Positions 8,367-15,238 of a stretch of 24,854 nucleotides of DNA are shown in pieces. Made by a program: the position numbers and the translations under genes. The notes under the pieces were generated by a model. The model saw only the letters and a list, made by a program, of their open reading frames with translations, did no database searches and was not told the DNA's origin. Origin of the DNA: an uncultured Clostridia bacterium (GTDB lineage Bacteria; Bacillota; Clostridia; Oscillospirales; Butyricicoccaceae); NCBI GenBank assembly GCA_910589115.1, contig CAJUSB010000044.1:1-24854 (forward strand). The letters are read 5' to 3'. The first letter of the stretch is position 1. Every line of letters begins with the position of its first letter.

Positions 8367-8464
8367 CGGTTTTCATGAGTCCCATTATAAGGAAATGCCC
8401 AGGCTTTCACATCAGCATAAACGCCCGAAAAAAATTTTTTTCCGTGCAGGATTGACTCAGATAA

Positions 8465-8479
8465 AAACGATAATCGTTT
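8465..8479. promoter_or_regulatory. Palindromic operator candidate AAACGAT-A-ATCGTTT
   Basis: Seven-base arms around a single central A form a perfect inverted repeat about 75 bases upstream of the putative -10 of the hydroxylase operon. Its core GATAATCG recurs on the minus strand at 11273-11266, near the moaC promoter, which suggests a regulator common to both units. Confidence 0.5.
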
Positions 8480-8641
8480 ATTTTGCAGCATCTACTGCTC
8501 CCAAGCAAAAAGTATTATTATTTCACAGGATTTTCCGCATAATTCTCTGCCGAAATTTGTACAGTTTTGTCGAAGCCGTTCATTTCGCAGGAGCCTATCT
8601 GGAAAACTATCGTATATTTTAACGAAAAAGGAGACTGCCAC

Positions 8642-10054
8642 ATGAAATTTTCTCTATGGAATTTGAAGGAATGGTATGAGGTGCACGGTCTTGATCTCTC
8701 CTACCATATCACCGAATCGGACGCGTCCATCTCCATGCTTGCCGTTTCCGACACAGCGGCGGAAGGGCGGCTGGGCTGCGCCATCGTAGAACTGGGCGAA
8801 CATTGCCCCGACTGCTCCGGCTTTCACACCGTACTTTCCTTCGGGCGCGACCGGATTTTATTCCCGGTTGCGTCCCCCGCAGATGTGCTCGATCTTGGCG
8901 CGTCTATGATCGAAGTCTTTCGCCAGTGGGAGAACCGCCTGCTCGATCGAATCGAGTCCGGCTCGCCGCTTTCTATGCTTTATCCCATTTTTCAGGAGCG
9001 TTTCCCGTTTCCACTTCTTGTCCTGCATCCGGACGGATCCGTTTTTTCCCGTTCTCCAAATTGGAAGTCTCCCACGACCGCCGCTTTTGTCCAGTCCATG
9101 CTCCAGCCCGCTTCTCAGACGCGGCAGCCCTGCTTTCGCACGCTGATGCTGGAACCCCCGCAGGTGTTCATCTCCGAACCGCTTGATTTCCATCCGGGGC
9201 AATCCGGTGCGCTTGTCACCTATGAAGATCAGAAAAAAATGCAGCCGGGCGATTTGCAGCTGTTCCACGAAATTGCCACAATTTATGAACTGGCGCTGCG
9301 TTTCCATATGAATGAAACGATTTCCATCCATCCGCTGTCCGGTTGGCTTTCCACCGTGTTGGACGCGCCCGAAAACTCATTGCCCGTGCCAATCGATCTT
9401 TTGGCGCAATCCGGCTGGCAGAAAGAAGGCTCTTTCTTATTTGCTGCCGTTCAGCCGCTGGACGGGAAAACCCCGCCATCTGAATTGACAGCCGCCTTAA
9501 CCGATCAGGCGCATTGCTGCGTCCCCGTATCCGATTTACTATGCGTTTTAATCCATCTGAGCGGCGGTACGACGATCCAGTCCGAAATAGAACTGTTGAG
9601 GCAGCGCTGCTCCAGCGCACGTTCCTGTGCGGGACTGAGTCTCCTCTTTCAGCCGCTGGAAAAGTTACCGCAGTTTTATCAGCAGTCCGTCCTTGCTGTA
9701 GAAACCGCCCGAAAAGAAAAACTGGACGTCTTCGCCGTCCAGTCCGACCTTCCGCGCGTTCTTCGCACCGCCTGCCACACCCTGAAAGCCGCGCAAACGC
9801 TGATTCACCCGGCAATCCAACGGATTGCTGAGCTTGAGCGCCGAGAAGGCGACCAGCTGCTAAAAACCTTGTACGTTTATCTGATAACCGGGCAATCCGT
9901 CGTCCAGACAGCAAACCTGCTGTTTGTCCACCGCAATACAATCCGCTGCCGCCTGCATAAAATCGACGCTGCCGCGGACATCCGATGGGAGGACTCCGAA
10001 GAGTGCGAGCAGCTGCTGTTATCCCTGCTCCTTGACACGCCGGAGGCATCATAA
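8642..10054 (+). CDS. PucR/CdaR-like transcriptional regulator
   Basis: This 470-residue regulator has a C-terminal PucR-type helix-turn-helix domain (TANLLFVHRNTIRCRLHKI, then an acidic linker and LLLSLLL). Its N-terminal region of about 110 residues is shared with the broken paralogue at 1602-3077, and a middle region resembles the GGDEF-like domain of this family. I set the start at ATG 8642 because AAAGGAG ends eight bases before it; a frame open from 8567 has no comparable site. It diverges from the molybdenum hydroxylase operon, so it most likely controls that operon in response to its substrate or product. PucR of Bacillus is the named relative that activates purine degradation. With its paralogue broken, this is the only intact PucR-type regulator in the window. 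Confidence 0.85.
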   Translation: MKFSLWNLKEWYEVHGLDLSYHITESDASISMLAVSDTAAEGRLGCAIVELGEHCPDCSGFHTVLSFGRDRILFPVASPADVLDLGASMIEVFRQWENRLLDRIESGSPLSMLYPIFQERFPFPLLVLHPDGSVFSRSPNWKSPTTAAFVQSMLQPASQTRQPCFRTLMLEPPQVFISEPLDFHPGQSGALVTYEDQKKMQPGDLQLFHEIATIYELALRFHMNETISIHPLSGWLSTVLDAPENSLPVPIDLLAQSGWQKEGSFLFAAVQPLDGKTPPSELTAALTDQAHCCVPVSDLLCVLIHLSGGTTIQSEIELLRQRCSSARSCAGLSLLFQPLEKLPQFYQQSVLAVETARKEKLDVFAVQSDLPRVLRTACHTLKAAQTLIHPAIQRIAELERREGDQLLKTLYVYLITGQSVVQTANLLFVHRNTIRCRLHKIDAAADIRWEDSEECEQLLLSLLLDTPEAS

Positions 10055-10083
10055 AACGGTATACGGTCGCGCCGTATACCGTT
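10055..10083. terminator. Bidirectional hairpin terminator between converging genes
   Basis: AACGGTATACGG (10055-10066) and CCGTATACCGTT (10072-10083) form a perfect 12-bp stem with a 5-base loop, filling the gap between the regulator stop and the gntR stop. A short T stretch follows on the plus strand at 10091-10095. It probably ends both transcripts. Confidence 0.75.
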
Positions 10084-10087
10084 CCGA

Positions 10088-10750
10088 TCATTTTTCGGCT
10101 TCCTCCAGCTCGTCGATGAGCATATGGAAATGCGTCTGTATCGCTTCCATCCCCAGCGTTTCATTTTCCTGCTCGATCGCCTGATAAATCTGCTGATGCC
10201 GCTCTGCCAGCGCCAGCATAGATTCCTTGGAAAATAACGTGCTGAGTCTCGTATTGTCACGAATATAGCATTGCCGCCAAAGCCGTTTTAACAGCTCGTT
10301 ATCCGACGTTTCTACAAACGCTTCATGAAAACGGACGTCTGATTCTATGAACCGCTTCATGTCCCCTTCCCCAGCGCTGTCCAGCATCTCGGTAAGCCGT
10401 TCCGCCATATCCGGCAAAATCTCTTTGGGACTGCGCCGTATCGCTTCGCAGATTGCCATTCCCTCCAACGCAATCCGTATTTTGTAAGTATCGACAATAT
10501 CCTTTGAGGTGAATTTTCGAACAATACAGCCCTTGTAAGGAATATTTTCCACAAGGCCAATCATTTCAAGCTCACGAATGGCCTCCCGGATCGGAGACTG
10601 CGAAACCCCAAGCTCCTTTGCCCAGCGAATCTCTACAATCCGTTCTCCCGGCGCAAGTGCGCCGGTTACAATCGCGTCCATCAACGCTTCCTTAATTTCC
10701 TCCCGGTATAACGGACGCTTTGATATCTGATACGTCTTTTTCGATTCCAT
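10088..10750 (-). CDS. GntR-family (FadR/FCD type) transcriptional regulator
   Basis: This 220-residue regulator has an N-terminal winged helix (residues about 12-80, with LGVSQSPIREAIRELE as the helix-turn-helix core). It also has an all-helical FCD ligand-binding domain (about 85-210) containing the spaced Asp/His metal-binding pattern (DVRFHEAF, ERHQQIYQAI, HFHMLI). FCD regulators usually respond to organic acids or sugar acids and act as dimers. The ATG at 10750 has AAAGGGGG upstream. The gene lies 12 bases after moaC on the same strand and so is probably cotranscribed with it. It could control the moaC unit, the hydroxylase operon, or both. Confidence 0.9.
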   Translation of the reverse strand: MESKKTYQISKRPLYREEIKEALMDAIVTGALAPGERIVEIRWAKELGVSQSPIREAIRELEMIGLVENIPYKGCIVRKFTSKDIVDTYKIRIALEGMAICEAIRRSPKEILPDMAERLTEMLDSAGEGDMKRFIESDVRFHEAFVETSDNELLKRLWRQCYIRDNTRLSTLFSKESMLALAERHQQIYQAIEQENETLGMEAIQTHFHMLIDELEEAEK

Positions 10751-10762
10751 GAACAGCCCCCT

Positions 10763-11238
10763 TTATCCATCTGAACGGCGAAAGTCCCCGGATTTGCCGC
10801 CCGCCTTGTACAATAGGAATACTTCATCGATCCGCATACCACGGTCAACCGCTTTGCACATATCATAAATCGTCAGCGCAGCAACCGACGCCGCTGTCAA
10901 GGCTTCCATTTCGATCCCCGTTTTATGCGTACACCGCAATGTGCTGCAAACACGAACCTGCGTATCTGAAATTGGGCAAATCTCAATCTCTACCCCGTCT
11001 ATTGGGATCGGATGGCACATAGGAATCAATTCGCTCGTGCGTTTCGCCGCCATAATACCCGCAATCCGCGCACAGGCAAAGACGTCCCCCATCGGCATAG
11101 CGCCTTCCGAAATCTTCTGAAGTGTTTCCAGGTTCATTGTGATAACGGCCTGCGCCTGCGCTGTTCTCTTTGTAGCCGCTTTCCCCCAACGTCTACCATC
11201 CGCACGGCTCCGTGTTCATCCAAATGGGTCAATTCCAT
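10763..11238 (-). pseudogene. moaC: moaC, cyclic pyranopterin monophosphate synthase, frameshifted
   Basis: MoaC converts the MoaA product to cyclic pyranopterin monophosphate in molybdenum cofactor synthesis. The open piece from 11137 to 10763 holds most of the protein (ARIAGIMAAKRTSELIPMCHP, MEALTAASVAALTIYDMCKA, GGKSGDF) with the catalytic His and Lys positions present. The missing N-terminus lies upstream in another frame: ATG 11238 encodes MELTHLDEHGAVRMVDVGGK, which is the true MoaC start, then goes out of frame. Adding one G to the run of five (11187-11183) would give V-G-G-K-A-A-T-K-R-T-A and join both pieces without a gap. So one base is missing from a G run, either a real mutation or a sequencing error. 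The short product starting at 11137 would lack about 33 residues. Confidence 0.9.
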
Positions 11239-11277
11239 AACCGTTCACATCCTCTGTTTCGAAAATCGATTATCTAT

Positions 11278-11307
11278 ATTAAATCATAATTACGGCAAAG
11301 ATGTCAA
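11278..11307 (-). promoter_or_regulatory. Promoter of the moaC-gntR unit
   Basis: On the minus strand TTGACA (11307-11302) is followed after 18 bases by TTTAAT (11283-11278), a good SigA-type promoter about 40 bases upstream of the moaC ATG. The segment GATAATCG (11273-11266) lies between the -10 and the start codon, near the expected transcription start, a typical repressor position. Confidence 0.55.
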
Positions 11308-11429
11308 GTCTGTCTTATCAATTTTTCATCCTATTCAGCAGCCATGAATGTGTTGTCAGATGGCGAAAGCGCATGGCATACAGTGCGCAAAAGTTTCCGA
11401 GCCGTTCTAGTATTTTATCCATATAGAAA

Positions 11430-11868
11430 TTAGACTATTGTAGGATAGAGCTTGGCAAGTTTGAGCCTGGCGTCCGAAGCGGTAAATTGCCAGAGGATTT
11501 TTCTGCATTCAGCGTTTCGGGCAGCTGTCCACGAGCGGACAGCATGCGAGAAGCTCTCTTCATCGGATTTGGGTTTTGCAAGGGCCTGACGGCTCAGAAT
11601 GCTCAGCTCTATCTCAGCCATATCCAGCCAGCTTCCATGTTTTGGCATATAGTGCCATTCAAAACGCTCCGCTAGCCTTCGAGCTTCTTCCAGCACAAAT
11701 GCTTTATACAGAGACGCTATCGTATGGGTGTTCAGGTTATCAGTAACAAGAACGATCTTTTCCGCTTGCGGATATAATACATCCGAAGTATATTAAAGGA
11801 CATGCGCAAAATCAATTGCCGTGCGCGTTTGAGTCACAAAGGTATCTCGCTTTCGAGGCTGAATAATT
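11430..11868 (-). mobile_element. IS630-family transposase remnant (C-terminal half)
   Basis: Minus-strand sequence encodes the C-terminal half of an IS630-type DDE transposase: FVTQTRTAIDFAHVL, then an in-frame TAA, then VLVTDNLNTH (the second catalytic Asp block), and HYMPKHGSWLDMAEIELSILSRQ, which carries the final catalytic Glu. It ends LAKLYPTIV at a TAA at 11430. The N-terminal DNA-binding half is missing and the stop before YTSDVLYP disrupts what is left, so it is dead. Similarity is lost at about 11868, where an IS256-like terminal motif begins. Confidence 0.85.
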
Positions 11869-11919
11869 AACTGTGTAAACGGGTCGAATTCTGGCACCAG
11901 TGAAAGCATTTACACAGTT
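11869..11919. repeat. 51-bp relic bounded by inverted IS256-like ends
   Basis: AACTGTGTAAA at 11869-11879 and its exact reverse complement at 11909-11919 flank 29 bases. GTGTAAA reading inward is typical of mutator/IS256-type termini. It lies between the IS630 and IS110 remnants and may be what is left of an IS256-family element after internal deletion. Confidence 0.5.
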
Positions 11920-12178
11920 CATGCATCAGCCTCGAGAATATGGATATCTTTGCTGGGAATATAGCTGCCGGGAACCAAACCCATGCGGAACAGATCCCCG
12001 ATCTACTTGGAGTCCTTCTTGTCGTCCTTGCTTCCCTTAACGGCAGAAACCCATTTTGGATTCGCTATCACAACGTGAATGGAGTCTTCGAGGACATTCC
12101 AAACAGGGACCCAATACTTGCCGGTACTCTCCATACAAATCGCCATGCCGGTGCGGCACCGGCATGGCGATTTGTATG
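11919..12178 (-). mobile_element. IS110-family transposase remnant
   Basis: Minus-strand sequence encodes an internal IS110 transposase segment: CMESTGKYWVPVWNVLEDS, HVVIANPKWVSAVKG, DDKKDSK, an amber codon at 12005-12003, then IGDLFRMGLVPGSYIPSKDI, ending at a TGA at 11919. The DEDD-type catalytic core Asp positions around DKKD fit the family, and the amber replaces the Trp usually found in KDSKW. Both the N-terminus and the serine-containing C-terminal domain are gone. Its upstream edge is the centre of a perfect 47-bp palindrome. Confidence 0.85.
12132..12178. repeat. Perfect 47-bp palindrome at the IS110 breakpoint
   Basis: Arms of 23 bases (12132-12154 and 12156-12178) are exact reverse complements around one G. 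One arm codes for the real IS110 segment leading into MESTG, and the other is an inverted duplicate of it. In RNA or single-stranded DNA this would fold into a very stable hairpin. Confidence 0.9.
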
Positions 12179-12531
12179 ACAATTTTGGATAAATCATATA
12201 TTTTTAACAGTAAATTCGGCATTCGCAGTAGTCTTTTGGATTTTTTACCATTTCACCAAGAAAATGGCCCTTACTATAAGTTATTTATTTGTTCTTATAT
12301 TTATTCATTATACCATGATTTAAAACCGAAATCCCTGGTTCGTGACTGAAATCTTGCGTATGCACAGTTTTCCCTGCTTTTCGAAGATCGATTTCCCGCA
12401 TGATGTCGTTTTATATTTGGTTTAATCGGATCCGAAAAATTGTGATTTTTATAGCAAGCAATTATCCTTGCCAGTGGCTCTCAACGGTTACTGCGCCGCC
12501 CCCATGGGGGCGAACCCTCTGGGACACACCT
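12179..12531. other. AT-rich gap without a gene
   Basis: I see no supported gene in these 353 bases. The sequence is AT-rich with stops in all frames. The only structure found is a 16-bp GC-rich palindrome at 12497-12512 (CGCCCCCATGGGGGCG), with no T run behind it. Confidence 0.6.
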
Positions 12532-12890
12532 TTAAACCGCTAACCTTATACGATATTTCCATTTACACAATTTATTCTTCATAACCTGCTGGCTCAAGCC
12601 CTTCGCATACATCGACAAGACCTTATCCTCAATGGCGCTTACGTCCTTCTGACGTTTTTTGACGTCCCTTGGAGAGAAACTGCCGTCCCGAGCCCGAGGC
12701 ACCTCAATTTTCACTTCCCCAACGGTCATCTTCAGCGCCTCGTGCATCTCTGCCACGGTTTGCGGTTGATGGCTCTCCTTTGCCAGTCGCTCTCGTTCGC
12801 TCTTTGCTTTCATTTTCATCTTCACTCTCCTTTTTTCTCTATCTCATCACATTCCTCCTCTGCTTGTTACACACTTTATTTTACACTCCC
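12532..12890 (-). mobile_element. IS256-family (mutator) transposase remnant with left end
   Basis: The minus-strand frame from 12825 to 12532 encodes 97 residues whose middle (EVKIEVPRARDGSFSP, then AIEDKVLSMYAKGLS) is the N-terminal domain of an IS256-type transposase. After AKGLSQ the similarity ends abruptly, so the catalytic domain is deleted. Upstream of the frame, at 12867-12890, TTACACACTTTATTTTACAC followed by TCCC looks like the left terminal repeat of such elements. A GTGTAAA motif also lies next to the break (about 12560-12572). The element is an inactive deletion derivative. Confidence 0.8.
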
Positions 12891-13009
12891 AATATACATA
12901 TCAAATTCCTCTGTGTTTTGTAAAATTTCAGAAATTTTCTTCTACAATGGATTGTGCCAGCTCTTTACAACTGCTTTTCCCGAAGACTGATCCTTTGAGA
13001 CTTTGCATG

Positions 13010-14026
13010 CTATGGGCCAAACATTTCGACCAAAATACTGCTCACCTTTTCTGCACCTTCCGCGCTCAAATGATCGGTATCCATGAAGTCAGATGGACCA
13101 AACATGCAGCCCTGGTTAAAATTCACATAATGCACATCTTCCGGCACCGCATCAAGCATTTCCACTACTGCATCCTTCATTTCTGGCAGTGTATACCGGT
13201 TGTACTCGGGTGTGAACGGCGGAATAACGACTATAGGCAAAACATGATTCAAATTCAGAAAATGTACATAATCCTTTAAAATCTGTTTGTTTTCATTGTA
13301 ACTCGATTTATGCCGGAAAATTTTATTATGATCGCCTGCACGTATTTCGGCCAAGCGGTGTTTCTGCTCCATCGACAAGTCCTTCCATTGCTTCCCCTTC
13401 AGATCAAAGTAAGACCTCCTCGGCCGAAACTGCGAATAATAGGTCCCTTGTTCCAAAATCATTTGAATAGCCGACTGCTCGCAATGCTTTTTAAGAGTAT
13501 CCGGAATTCCATCTGTCCCCGCCCACGGATCATCAACCGGCGGAATCTCCCAGTTATGCACATCGTGAAAAATTGGATAGTATATCTGCGGGATCAGATA
13601 CTGCCGGGCATAGGTACTAAGCGACAAATCTTGAAACGCAATATAGTAACCAAGAACTATAAAGCAACGAACAAAGCGATCCTTACCGGCTCGTTCCAAC
13701 ACCCTGCGGGCACAAAGAAAATCATAATACAAATCCTGCGAATGCATGGAGCAGTTGAAAGCGTTAACCCAGCAACTTTCCTTCATTCCATTGAGTGCAT
13801 GGGATGAACCCGTAATCAGTGTGGAACCAGATATATGCGTACTTGACGCCTGCTCCAACATAGTACGCATCCAAAGATAATCGTAGTTTCTCCCCAAAAA
13901 CTGCGTGGTTAACTGCGATAGAAACTGTTCAATATTCAGTTCCATATCCTCCCCCCCCCCCAACAAAAGCAAATCAGAGTATCCTAATGGCGGCGCGGCA
14001 ATTTGTACTGACACCTTTTGCATCAT
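13010..14026 (-). CDS. SGNH/GDSL hydrolase-like protein with a poly-G tract near its start
   Basis: This 338-residue protein resembles SGNH-fold esterases/acyltransferases found in surface-glycan gene clusters. ITGSSHALNG (residues 71-80) fits the catalytic serine block and MDTDHLSAEGA has the late Asp-x-x-His pair (Asp316, His319). No signal peptide or membrane segment is obvious, suggesting cytoplasmic action, perhaps removal or transfer of an acyl group on the glycan or its amino acid. Two starts are possible: ATG 14026, six bases from the preceding stop codon but without a Shine-Dalgarno site, or ATG 13945, right after an 11-G run and AGGAT. With the present 11 Gs the long frame is open; a gain or loss of one G would break it but leave the internal start. 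It is the last gene of the flagellin-modification cluster and ends at a TAG. Confidence 0.7.
   Translation of the reverse strand: MMQKVSVQIAAPPLGYSDLLLLGGGEDMELNIEQFLSQLTTQFLGRNYDYLWMRTMLEQASSTHISGSTLITGSSHALNGMKESCWVNAFNCSMHSQDLYYDFLCARRVLERAGKDRFVRCFIVLGYYIAFQDLSLSTYARQYLIPQIYYPIFHDVHNWEIPPVDDPWAGTDGIPDTLKKHCEQSAIQMILEQGTYYSQFRPRRSYFDLKGKQWKDLSMEQKHRLAEIRAGDHNKIFRHKSSYNENKQILKDYVHFLNLNHVLPIVVIPPFTPEYNRYTLPEMKDAVVEMLDAVPEDVHYVNFNQGCMFGPSDFMDTDHLSAEGAEKVSSILVEMFGP
13951..13961 (-). repeat. Poly-G tract of 11 (coding strand) at the SGNH gene start
   Basis: Eleven Cs on the plus strand read as G11 in the gene, encoding part of LLGGGE, six bases before the internal ATG at 13945. It can change the frame of the longer start or alter the ribosome-binding context of the shorter one. 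It is the only homopolymer of this length in the window. Confidence 0.9.
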
Positions 14027-14029
14027 TCG

Positions 14030-15235
14030 TCAGTGCACATATGCGTCTAAATATGCAAAATAGTCCCCAGGTTCGGCAATCAGATTCAGATTCAGCCCCA
14101 CCGTTTTTGTGTTTGCAATAAAATCAGAATCGTTATGAAAAGCTGTAAAAACAGTCTTTCCCCGCCCACATTGCGGGATTGGCAGAAGCCGGACACCCAA
14201 CGGCTTATTCAGTCGGCAGGATATCCCAGCTACATCAAAAAGAATAGATACCAATTCTTCATTTTTGATTTTCCCATAAACCGGGACCATGTCAACGCCA
14301 CAGCCACACATGGTGGATAATGAAATCAATTGTTCCAGCGTAACACCGCGTTCATTGTTAATTGAACACAACTCTAAATCTTCCAAAAGCGAGTACATAA
14401 CGCCAGAAAAACCAACCGATTTAAAGCGAGACGCCAAGTGCTTCATAATATTTGTAAGAAAACTTGTGGCAAACAATGTTCCTGTATATCCAAAATTGTA
14501 GACCCCTAAACGATTTAAGATTGTTATAATGCTTCCATTCTCATCAATAATTGGAGCGATAGAAAAATCAAATCCATGAAAAGCAATCCCTTCGCGGTCA
14601 GCAATGCCGATTGCCGTTATATTGATTTTTTCGACCTGCGGAATAATCTGTGCAAGGATTGCATTTCTCAAGACTCCCAACGATCCCCCCTGTGTCCTAG
14701 CACAGATTTCGTTAATCTCCTGTGTCAGCTCCAATGCAATCGAGAATCCCATTTCGCCGGAGGAATATGTGAATGGAAAAAAGGGACCGTTTGGCTGAAC
14801 ATTAACCGATACGCCCAGTCGGAAATTATCCTGCCCATTTGCACTTAATGCAGATGTCTTTCGTATCAACTCTGCGCACCGCTCTAATATGTCAGGGCGG
14901 ATGATCCCATCTATAACACCCAAAACGTTGACAAAAGCACGCCCATATTCCGCCAAGACGCTATGCGCAAAACCAAACAGTGCAGGCACATTTTTATGAT
15001 TTGTAGGATCGATTGGAATATTAAACCATCGTATGCTAGACTTATCACAAAGTAAAGATAACTGTTTCAATCCACCGATGTCCGCCGGTTCTGTAAACGG
15101 GCAGAGGCATAATCGCTGGGTCCGTATACTTGGAAAGCTCATATCCCATAGCCGGGACAGCCTAGCTGACTGCTCTATTTGCGTTTGTGTGATTTTCCTG
15201 GGTAAATGATATGTAATTGATCGAATACCTATCAT
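14030..15235 (-). CDS. DUF711 (UPF0210) family protein
   Basis: This 401-residue protein matches the DUF711 family. It has a middle block HGFDFSIAPIIDENGSI, then the LGVYNFGYTGT stretch, and STMCGCGVDMVPVYG, which corresponds to the family's Cys-Gly block, followed by RLLPIPQCGRGK. DUF711 proteins have a fold related to glycyl radical enzymes but no established general reaction. The ATG at 15235 has GAGGT nearby and lies three bases after the previous stop, so it is cotranscribed with the nucleotidyltransferase fusion. It is somewhat shorter than typical members, which are about 450 residues. In this setting it may act on the amino-acid part of the flagellin modification, but that is inferred from position only. 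Confidence 0.75.
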   Translation of the reverse strand: MIGIRSITYHLPRKITQTQIEQSARLSRLWDMSFPSIRTQRLCLCPFTEPADIGGLKQLSLLCDKSSIRWFNIPIDPTNHKNVPALFGFAHSVLAEYGRAFVNVLGVIDGIIRPDILERCAELIRKTSALSANGQDNFRLGVSVNVQPNGPFFPFTYSSGEMGFSIALELTQEINEICARTQGGSLGVLRNAILAQIIPQVEKINITAIGIADREGIAFHGFDFSIAPIIDENGSIITILNRLGVYNFGYTGTLFATSFLTNIMKHLASRFKSVGFSGVMYSLLEDLELCSINNERGVTLEQLISLSTMCGCGVDMVPVYGKIKNEELVSILFDVAGISCRLNKPLGVRLLPIPQCGRGKTVFTAFHNDSDFIANTKTVGLNLNLIAEPGDYFAYLDAYVH

Positions 15236-15238
15236 ATC

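Larger units (their letters stand above)
8351..8641. promoter_or_regulatory. Divergent control region between the hydroxylase operon and its PucR-like regulator
   Basis: This 291-base gap lies between two genes read outward and must hold both promoters. For the hydroxylase operon a good minus-strand -10 (TATAAT at 8389-8384) is present, but its -35 is weak (TGTGAA at 8411-8406, 16-base spacer), as expected for an activated promoter. A perfect 15-bp palindrome lies at 8465-8479. For the rightward gene only the RBS (AAAGGAG at 8627-8633) is convincing. Confidence 0.5.

Noticed and set aside
6422..8455. A 677-codon open frame on the plus strand opposite the hydroxylase large subunit.
   Set aside because: It lies antisense to a clear CoxL-type gene, has no recognisable domain and is rich in Arg, His and Asp, as expected from a shadow of a GC-rich gene.
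8452..8480. TTGACT at 8452 as a -35 for a plus-strand promoter.
   Set aside because: No acceptable -10 lies 16-18 bases downstream; the only AT-rich hexamer (GATAAT) is 11 bases away and belongs to the palindrome.
1878..12005. Amber codon recoded as Trp, since two TAGs (1878 and 12005) replace a Trp.
   Set aside because: TAG also serves as an ordinary final stop here, for example at the end of the SGNH gene, and gldA and the IS630 remnant are broken by TAA. G-to-A decay explains the cases more simply.
12497..12512. GC-rich 16-bp palindrome as a terminator.
   Set aside because: There is no loop and no T run on either strand, and no gene ends into it. It is more likely part of the IS debris.
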